Assembly: GCA_003988855.1 (NCBI GenBank)
Contig: QYAI01000284.1
Location: 1 to 13,384, forward strand
Length of the DNA stretch: 13,384 nucleotides
Source of the DNA: Arachnopeziza araneosa
Taxonomy: Eukaryota; Ascomycota; Leotiomycetes; Helotiales; Arachnopezizaceae
Direction of reading: 5' to 3'
Positions 8,040 through 13,384 of this stretch are shown here, one piece after another (the first letter of the stretch is position 1; each line of letters begins with the position of its first letter). The translations under genes were made by a program, and so were the position numbers. Under the pieces are notes generated by a model that was not told the origin of the DNA, did no database searches, and saw only the letters and a program-made list of their open reading frames with translations.

Positions 8040-8182
8040 TACAGGTCGAAATCCCTTGCAGGATGATCCCAGCATAAAATTGCGGGTGCGATGCTCAACT
8101 AGGAGAATGAATTAGCCCAGGCGATTTTTAGATGGTCATCCTCCAAGTACGCGCTTAAATAAACCAAGCCTGAGAAAGCACA

Positions 8183-8240
8183 CTTTCCATCTGTGTTCGA
8201 AAGGAAATCATCTTTCCATCTGTGTTTGAAAGAAAATCAT
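8183..8240 (+). repeat. 29-bp tandem duplication before an ATG
   Basis: Two adjacent 29-bp units, 8183-8211 and 8212-8240, both start CTTTCCATCTGTGTT and end AAATCAT. They differ at two positions, both transitions (C/T and G/A). The second unit ends four bases before the ATG at 8245. If that ATG is used, the duplication forms the end of the 5' leader. Confidence 0.7.
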
Positions 8241-8244
8241 CAAA

Positions 8245-8632
8245 ATGACACCGGTAATTTTCACATGTTAGTTTAAGCATAGACGCTCTTGTCTTTGACT
8301 CTGGTTAGATCATCTACATCTATGAGGGGCTTCCTGTCAATGATCCGACTAGCTGTGCACGTCTATCGTCATCTGACGAGGACGTTCCGATTCCCTGGCT
8401 CTTTACGGGCTGGAGCTCATCCGACTCGGCCACTTTGTTGGGCAGCTGCTCAGGTAGTCCTGCTGTAGACTTGGCGGGCACCGATGTACAAGGCTGCACG
8501 CTGACAACCTCCGGTGAGAGTATGCCTGCCGAACTTACGAACATTACCTGGATCGAAAACAACCAATACACGCTCTGCCTGTTCACTGACACTGGATGCA
8601 ACAATTTAGCTGTTCAGTACAAGACTGACTAA
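8245..8632 (+). CDS. Possible small cysteine-rich protein, one intron
   Basis: The plus strand reads ATGACACCG then GTAATT; the frame resumes after a TTAG at 8308 as ATCATCTACATC, in phase, giving an intron of 55 nt (8254-8308), a usual fungal size. The product would be 110 residues ending at TAA 8630-8632. Cysteines fall at 19, 50, 66, 93 and 100, and pieces such as CTLTTSGES and LCLFTDTGC resemble small secreted cysteine-rich proteins of filamentous fungi. No signal peptide is encoded, which argues against a working secreted protein or means exon 1 is wrong. Past the TAA the same frame stays open to TGA at 8732-8734 and adds two more cysteines, so the TAA may be a CAA changed by C-to-T. The 5' site GTAATT is not the commonest form. 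Could be a pseudogene. Confidence 0.35.
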
Positions 8633-8734
8633 ATCTGCCAAAGCGACGACAATGCTACATACTTTCGGGTCACAACTGCTACTGAGAACTGTACTACGGA
8701 TTCCGCAAACATGGTAGTTGCTTCGAGAAAGTGA

Positions 8735-10136
8735 GGAAAGAGGGGGCAACAAAACGCAAGGCCATGTCCGTCTGGCTTCCATCATCAGGTGCCGCGCCAG
8801 ACATACAAAGTATTTGCAGGAATTGGGACAAGCAATGTTTGAGTTTAGTGCCATGTGATTGGTTTCAGAGACTGTTTCTTGGGATAGTGATGGACATCCA
8901 CGAAGCAAGCCTGGAGATATACAGCCAGTAAATTTTCTTTATTGTTTTGATGTCAGTCATTACTGTTACAATGTACCGCAGTCATGAAACTTTTCTTGCT
9001 GCAGCATAGTCTTTGAATCCCAAGTGCATGTAGTACGAAGTGACCGAATCAGAAATAGACGGTCTCAGCCAGCCACGATGTGAGCCACAAATTTCTTCAC
9101 CTCGGAGAACGCCACTGCGGAGTAGTGGGAGAAAATCATGGCTACAGAAATCGTAGCGAGAAGTGAAGAAGGAGATGTTGAAGAGTGATCACAAGACTGC
9201 AATTTGAGTAAATCAATTCGCATATACCTCCTTGTTTGGCTAACCAGCAAAAGGAGAATGACGAGACTGCCATCAATCTTTGAAGCTGAATGTTGATCGT
9301 GATTCTTATGAAAATACTAAAATGGCAAAAAGGCGTGGCCAAGAACCTCTTGCACTGCAGCTGAGCTACAAGGTCCAGACATCCTTCGAACTCTTTACTC
9401 CCACACTCCTCGCTTCAAACTCTGCCGGTCAACGTTGGCGGGAGGAGGAAGACATTTGCAATTGATAGGAGCTTCTCTCGTAGGATTGCCAGCGCCACAG
9501 CGGTCTTTTGGACGAATTGCACCATCTGTCAAAAGTCAAGCTGGTTCCGTTAAGTCTTAGCGGTAGTGCTAGAGCTGCAACGAGTGGCACGCTGCCGCCA
9601 CCAAACGGCTCCTGAACTCCACGATTCCCCTGACTGGCCATTGAGCCCAGTAGCTCTGCCGCTCTCCGCTTCCGTCCAGTCCCCGTCCCATCCCGCCTGC
9701 ATGCCTGCTCATATCATCACCAAATTGGTTTGGTTGACCGGTCGTGACCTACATTCAGCTACACCTTAAACACCATATGGGATTGACATCGCGCTCTTCA
9801 GCTACGCTACATGTTCGATTTTGCTCCCCTCATGCTCATAACATGCCGCGCACGGAATCTTCCTGAGGTATTCCAGGCTTTGAAGCAGGCATCATATCAG
9901 AATCTGGTCCCGCAAAGTCGACCGATGAGCCAGTTCTCTGTATTTGAGCGACACGGCGGCGCATCGTGAACGGGAAAGGTCTTCAGCTGCTTCGTGGACA
10001 TGCTGCATGAGGATGGTGAGGAGAATTTTAGTATAGAAAAGCCATGTCAAAGGGTGTGAGTGACTGTACCCGAACGAAGATGAATGTGATTTCGTACTCC
10101 ATTCGTCGACGTATTGCAAGTTGTGCGGTACTATTT
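8735..10136. other. Long intergenic region, no firm gene
   Basis: No gene is supported. Weak hints on the minus strand: a frame ending at 9065 reads SVAMIFSHYSAVAFSEVKKF and has an in-frame ATG at 9139-9137, but it is short and unmatched; an ATG frame at 9641-9429 reads MASQGNRGVQEPFGGG and looks random; and the segment near 9850-10000 has a frame with VAQIQRTGSSVDFAGPD that might be the tail of a decayed gene. The GC content between 9400 and 9850 is ordinary, unlike the AT-rich blocks. No tRNA, rRNA or tandem array was seen. Confidence 0.4.
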
Positions 10137-10538
10137 TTAAAATTTCCATACTGAGATAACGACTAAGTTAACTTCAGAGAAGAATGCAAGGCAAGCTGGC
10201 TGACAATATTGACTGAGCTTTACGAAGAAGTTTGGTATCAATGATGTCAGCCAAGTTTGATCCGCATTGTCCCAGGTAGGCGGCGCCATTGAGTGGTCAA
10301 AGTATGCTCGATGACATATCCTCGCTTTGTAGAGTAGCCAGGCAAATGCGCAGGAAACAGAAGCAGTATCACTTCTAAGTTCAGTGGTAATATCATTGCT
10401 AGATGGCCAATCCTATAAGGAGGAAACAAGGAATATGACTTGGAATGAGTCTGGGTTAGCCATGGCTTTTTGGCAATATTCGAGAAAGTTAGACACACGA
10501 TGACAATCTTCAAGTGTCACACACCTACTCGCTTCCAT
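10137..10538 (-). pseudogene. Unassigned coding-like relic with an internal stop
   Basis: A minus-strand ATG at 10538-10536 opens a 41-codon frame that includes DCHRVSNFLEYCQKAMANPD, meets a TAG at 10413-10415 and then continues in the same frame for 91 more codons to TAA at 10137-10139. The second part includes ELRSDTASVSCAFAWLLYKA, HSMAPPTWDNADQTWLTSLI and CQPACLAFFSEVNLVVIS. The balance of Trp, Cys, acidic and hydrophobic residues over 130 codons with one stop argues for a former gene. The TAG may be a mutated CAG or TGG; alternatively it is the 3' end of an intron, since a pyrimidine-rich CCTTGTTTCCTCCTTATAG precedes it and a GCTAAC branch-like motif lies upstream. I do not recognise the family. 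Confidence 0.4.
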
Positions 10539-10879
10539 TGAACGGTAGAGATACTCCAATCACCAATAAAAAATGTGTATTTACCTATCTATAGTCCTCA
10601 CAACCATTTGAACTAGCCTGTTTTGAGTTACATTCGCTTGATGCAGACATCCCTGGCAAAGTACTGGCCACTAACGTCCAGTACAAGAATAAACATAATT
10701 CGAAAGAGTTTTATACATACCTCATAAAATACCCTTTTTATTGATAGTAGGTTTTTCACTGCCACATCTTTAGTAGCAATATCAGCTACTATTCATATTT
10801 TATTGCTTAAACATAGGAAATTTACACTAGCGCAGTGCCTCCTGTTTCGGGCCCGAGGAAACCTACTCCACCATCAGCG
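10539..10879. other. Intergenic, no feature recognised
   Basis: AT-rich sequence without a usable frame on either strand. Nothing in it could be assigned; it leads directly into the tandem repeat that starts near 10880. Confidence 0.4.
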
Positions 10880-11100
10880 TCCTCCAAAAATCTAACAAAC
10901 TACAAGAAGCAGCCTTCTGCACCCAACAGTTTTATGTCGCGCCTAAAGGTTTTCGACCCGCCTTCAAAGAACTAAACAAGCTATCAGAGCAGCCTTATAA
11001 TTATAGACTAAAACCTTTCGCCTTCCAACAATTTTATTCTGTCCTAAGACTGTTCGATTCGCATCTAAAGAAACAAACAAGTTATCAAGAGTTCTCGACC
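10880..11100 (+). repeat. Degenerate tandem repeat, about 80-102 bp
   Basis: Two and a half diverged units are visible. The block CAACAGTTTTAT (10924) recurs as CAACAATTTTAT (11026), 102 bases on. The block AAACAAGCTATCA (10974) recurs as AAACAAGTTATCA (11075), 101 bases on, and has a weaker match AACAAACTACAA (10894), 80 bases earlier. Units differ largely by transitions. No frame stays open, and no relation to the array at 5390-6235 was seen. Confidence 0.5.
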
Positions 11101-11689
11101 TTTAGCAATCGACGATAACTCTTATCTGGTCCAACATCCTTCTATCTGAAATCCTGCTTTAGAGACTATCAATTCGAGTATATAGATGCTTAATCACGAC
11201 AAAACAATATTAGCGTTATAAACTTTTAAGTAAAACTTATATAGAGTCTACTTGCCTGTACTGCTTTGTTATGACAGTGTGCTTCAAGCCACTGATTAAG
11301 ATTAATTGTAAAAGGAGCAATTATTATGAAAAAGTCTATCTTTAATTTAAGCTTACTTTTAAGTACTAGTCTACATATAGAAAATAGATAATTAAGTATT
11401 AAGATTAAATAATTTCGAACATTGTCGTAGACTGTAGCTAGCAGTTGTCCTGCTGAGTATATTAAGTGACTTAATCGACTTAGTTACTTCAGTGTAAGCC
11501 GCTTAAATAAGGAGGGAGCAAGATTCTAAGAAGAAGAGGTTTTAAAATGAGAAATTTCACAGTAAGTCCCTCTTCCTCTGCTCCTCCACCATCAGGCCTT
11601 GTGGTCAAATATCGTAAGCGTTTAAACCATTATTTTGCTAACAGAAAGCTACGATAAACTAAAGCCGCATGACGCTTAAACAAACGAGG
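11101..11689. other. AT-rich decayed sequence
   Basis: TpA-rich sequence like that of 1-930, particularly from 11170 to 11520. No gene is supported; a short plus-strand frame near 11580-11655 (reading APPPSGLVVKYRKRLNHYF) ends in TAA after about 30 codons and is unassigned. Probably the remains of repeats, ending at the LTR that begins at 11690. Confidence 0.4.
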
Positions 11690-11980
11690 TGTGACAAGCA
11701 GCGAATGGAAATGTCGCGTGTAGCAAATGTCATGTGGTGAAGGCACGGAAGGGCAGAATCTCATTTCCGACAAGTGGAGACTACGGGGTCGATTCAGAGT
11801 CGATTCGGACTAGATCAGAGAGAGGTCTGCCGTACTTAGAGCATACCTCACTCCTGTAATTATTCTTTCCTCATGTTATTCTTTTTCTTCGTAGCTAGCC
11901 TATAAGCCGAATAGACTCAGTCTCATAAACGCACTCCTATATGCCTCTTTATTAGCTCTATTCGAGCTTGTGCCGTTACA
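11690..11980 (-). mobile_element. Solo LTR of a retrotransposon (right copy)
   Basis: Read on the minus strand this 291-bp element starts TGTAACGGCACAAGCTCG and ends GCTTGTCACA. It is the counterpart of 975-1267 in opposite orientation, with the same order of blocks over the full length. The flanking pentamers CGAGG (11685-11689) and CGAAC (11981-11985) agree at only three of five positions, so a target duplication is not proven. No internal retrotransposon domains lie on either side. Confidence 0.6.
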
Positions 11981-12202
11981 CGAACTAAGGCATTTTCGGC
12001 AGACTATACGAAATTGCTTAAAATATTAAAGCAAAGTGCTTTGTTTGCGTACACGTAGATAGACATCTAAAATCTACTTTATAAAAATCATTATATCTTC
12101 CTTTGTAGCTACTTAAAAGAACTAGAGTAGCTTTTTTTATAGAGATCTTCACAGTGTCTATTAGCTTATATGAGGGAATAAAAATTTAAAACTGCCAACT
12201 TC
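11981..12202. other. AT-rich decayed sequence
   Basis: AT-rich, TpA-rich sequence with stops in all frames. No gene or structured RNA seen. Confidence 0.4.
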
Positions 12203-12388
12203 TTACCTTCCCCATTTCTCTTTAAGTTGTTTAATATTGTTCCTCGTTCTAACAGCGTGTTTCTCCTTCACTCCGTGTTTAACAAGATGTTGACGATGTT
12301 GGGCATAATCATTTGGCGTACATTTGCGAGACGGAACTCGAGCAGTCCCTATATCGAGATGTAATAGAATTTTAACAAATGCGACAGC
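12203..12388 (-). pseudogene. Unassigned coding-like fragment, possible HTH-type
   Basis: A minus-strand frame open for 61 codons ends at TAA (12203-12205). Its later part reads CTPNDYAQHRQHLVKHGVKE and then KHAVRTRNNIKQLKEKWGR. The RT-x-N-x-I-K-x-L ending resembles the third helix region of the Myb/SANT-like relic at 1808-2065, which suggests a helix-turn-helix type protein, but the match is loose. The first residues may be intron: a GGCTAAGC branch-like motif and an ATATAG 3' site precede GGACTGCTCGAG. No ATG starts the frame. Either a broken exon or chance. Confidence 0.3.
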
Positions 12389-12669
12389 TTAGCCAAGTGT
12401 AATGTTTAAAACTGCGAGTTTGAGAGATTTGATTTCTTGGGGGGGCTTTGACTGTGAAGGGGATCATACTTATACCTTGGAACCCCACTATTTCTGGATG
12501 GGGGGGAAATGAGCGAGCTCGCTTAATTCTAGATGTGGATCTATGAGAGGGGCGGAGGTCGCAGAAAACAGCGACGAAAGCCTGCTCAATTCAGCGACCA
12601 CCACACCTAAATCTTACATTTGCGTGTATTTTGAAAGCACACCTTTGGAGAACTGAATACATCTTTTAT

Positions 12670-13290
12670 ATGCAAACTCCCGATACGAACCCAGTAAAAT
12701 TTAGAGCTCGAAAGATTTCTCCTCGGTTCGATATGCAAATCGCAAGAGATTGGCTTGGGTACTGCCGGACAAACCATACAATATGCCGTCCGGAGTTCGA
12801 AATTTCCAAGTTGGTGCTCATCGACTGCGAGGAGCATATCATTGATTATCTACCTCACAATGTACCATATGTCACATTGTCTTATGTTTGGAATCCCAAC
12901 CGTCTAAAAAATTGGCACCAAGGCAAGGTCCCACGTCCACTTCCTCGAGAAGTACCAAAGGTATTGAAGATGTCGTACAGGTGACTAGACAACTGGGATT
13001 TCGATATTTATGGGTGGATAAGTATTGTATTCCACAAGATGAGTCAGATGAAATGCTTGAACAACTCAGAAGAATGGATTTGATCTATAGAGGCAGTGAA
13101 ATTACAATTGTTGCGGCTACAGGAAACGAAGAGTTTGGACTCGCGGGTGTTGAAACAACAGAACGAAACCCTCAGTCGAGTGTGGTTTTCGGAGATATAA
13201 CAATAACTTCAACGATGCCTCATCCTCATCAAACGATCAAGACTTGTGAGTGGATGACCCGATGTTGGACATTCCAAGAAGCTATTGTGG
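12670..13290 (+). pseudogene. HET-domain (heterokaryon incompatibility) gene, frameshifted and truncated
   Basis: HET-domain proteins of filamentous ascomycetes trigger cell death when incompatible strains fuse. From the ATG at 12670 the first frame shows a W-L-x2-C-x3-H-x2-C motif (W28, C32, H36, C39) and VTLSYVWNP (residues 68-76). Near 12957-12960 the reading moves to another frame, which carries IEDVVQVTRQLGFRYLWVDK, YCIPQDESDEM, and finally MTRCWTFQEAI. These are the three classic HET blocks, with LSYVWG altered to SYVWN. The shift equals loss of one base, probably in the AAA run; no intron fits. Coding similarity stops at 13290 where the dispersed repeat begins, so the region after the HET domain is lost (full proteins usually run several hundred residues further). 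The frame upstream of 12670 is open to 12547 but has no ATG. Confidence 0.85.
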
Positions 13291-13384
13291 TGGGGTTCCA
13301 GGGTGTGTGACATCTTTCCGTCATTTCACTAGCGGGAGCACGTGCGTAGGACTCTCTATAAAGGAGGTCCTACAGAGCACCTAC
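13291..13384 (+). repeat. Dispersed repeat, copy B, continuing past the window
   Basis: This matches the reverse complement of 1605-1698 over 94 bp, with seven transitions and no gaps. It starts TGGGGTTCCAGGGTG directly after the last HET codons, so its edge marks the point at which the HET gene was broken. It includes the same CTCTCTATAAAGG TATA-like site. Its full length is beyond the window. Confidence 0.75.

Noticed and set aside
9429..9641. Minus-strand ATG frame of 70 residues (MASQGNRGVQEPFGGG)
   Set aside because: No motif, no homology I can recall and random-looking composition; not enough to call a gene.
12512..12523. Perfect 12-bp palindrome AGCGAGCTCGCT upstream of the HET relic
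   Set aside because: A single short palindrome with no known binding factor; could be chance.
1..13384. tRNA, rRNA, CRISPR or bacterial operon features
   Set aside because: No tRNA-like B-box with a fitting cloverleaf, no rRNA blocks and no regularly spaced short repeats were seen; the context is eukaryotic.

Overview
The window looks like a repeat-rich, gene-poor stretch of a filamentous ascomycete (Pezizomycotina) nuclear genome. Four things point there: a HET (heterokaryon incompatibility) domain fragment, a probable 55-nt fungal-type intron, a fungal-style metallophosphoesterase gene with an ATG-free leader, and AT-rich blocks whose decay looks like repeat-induced point mutation (RIP: TpA-rich, CpA/TpG-poor, substitutions mostly transitions). 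I cannot place the species; Leotiomycetes would be a guess.

Layout. 1-930 is an extremely AT-rich, decayed block with no usable reading frame. 975-1267 is a complete solo LTR, joined to an inverted LTR 5' fragment (1268-1323). A related solo LTR lies on the other strand at 11690-11980. 1605-1698 and 13291-13384 are inverted copies of another dispersed repeat. 1808-2065 (minus) is a broken Myb/SANT-like protein. 2741-3631 is the one clearly intact gene, a 296-residue metallophosphoesterase of the MPP_239FB/MPPED type. 4460-5116 encodes a nucleotidyltransferase-fold protein whose 5' end is missing or hidden behind an intron. About 5390-6235 is a satellite-like tandem array whose units alternate between about 158 and 140 bp. 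6467-7327 (minus) is a relic of the N-terminal half of a fungal patatin-like/NLR-type protein, kept in a single frame but cut by three stops. 7727-7972 and 10137-10538 (minus) are unassigned coding-like relics. 8245-8632 is a possible small cysteine-rich protein with a tiny first exon. 10880-11100 holds a degenerate tandem repeat. 12203-12388 (minus) is a short unassigned coding relic. 12670-13290 is a HET-domain gene with one frameshift, cut off exactly where the 13291 repeat begins.

Taken together this is one working housekeeping-type gene, one doubtful gene, and a graveyard of decayed accessory genes, at least two of which (HET and patatin/NLR-like) belong to families linked to fungal self/non-self recognition. 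The genes do not form a pathway or an operon. What they share is the mutational process: every premature stop I can interpret could come from a single C-to-T or G-to-A change, as could all seven differences between the two 94-bp repeat copies. Family assignments rest on recalled motifs; no database search was possible.
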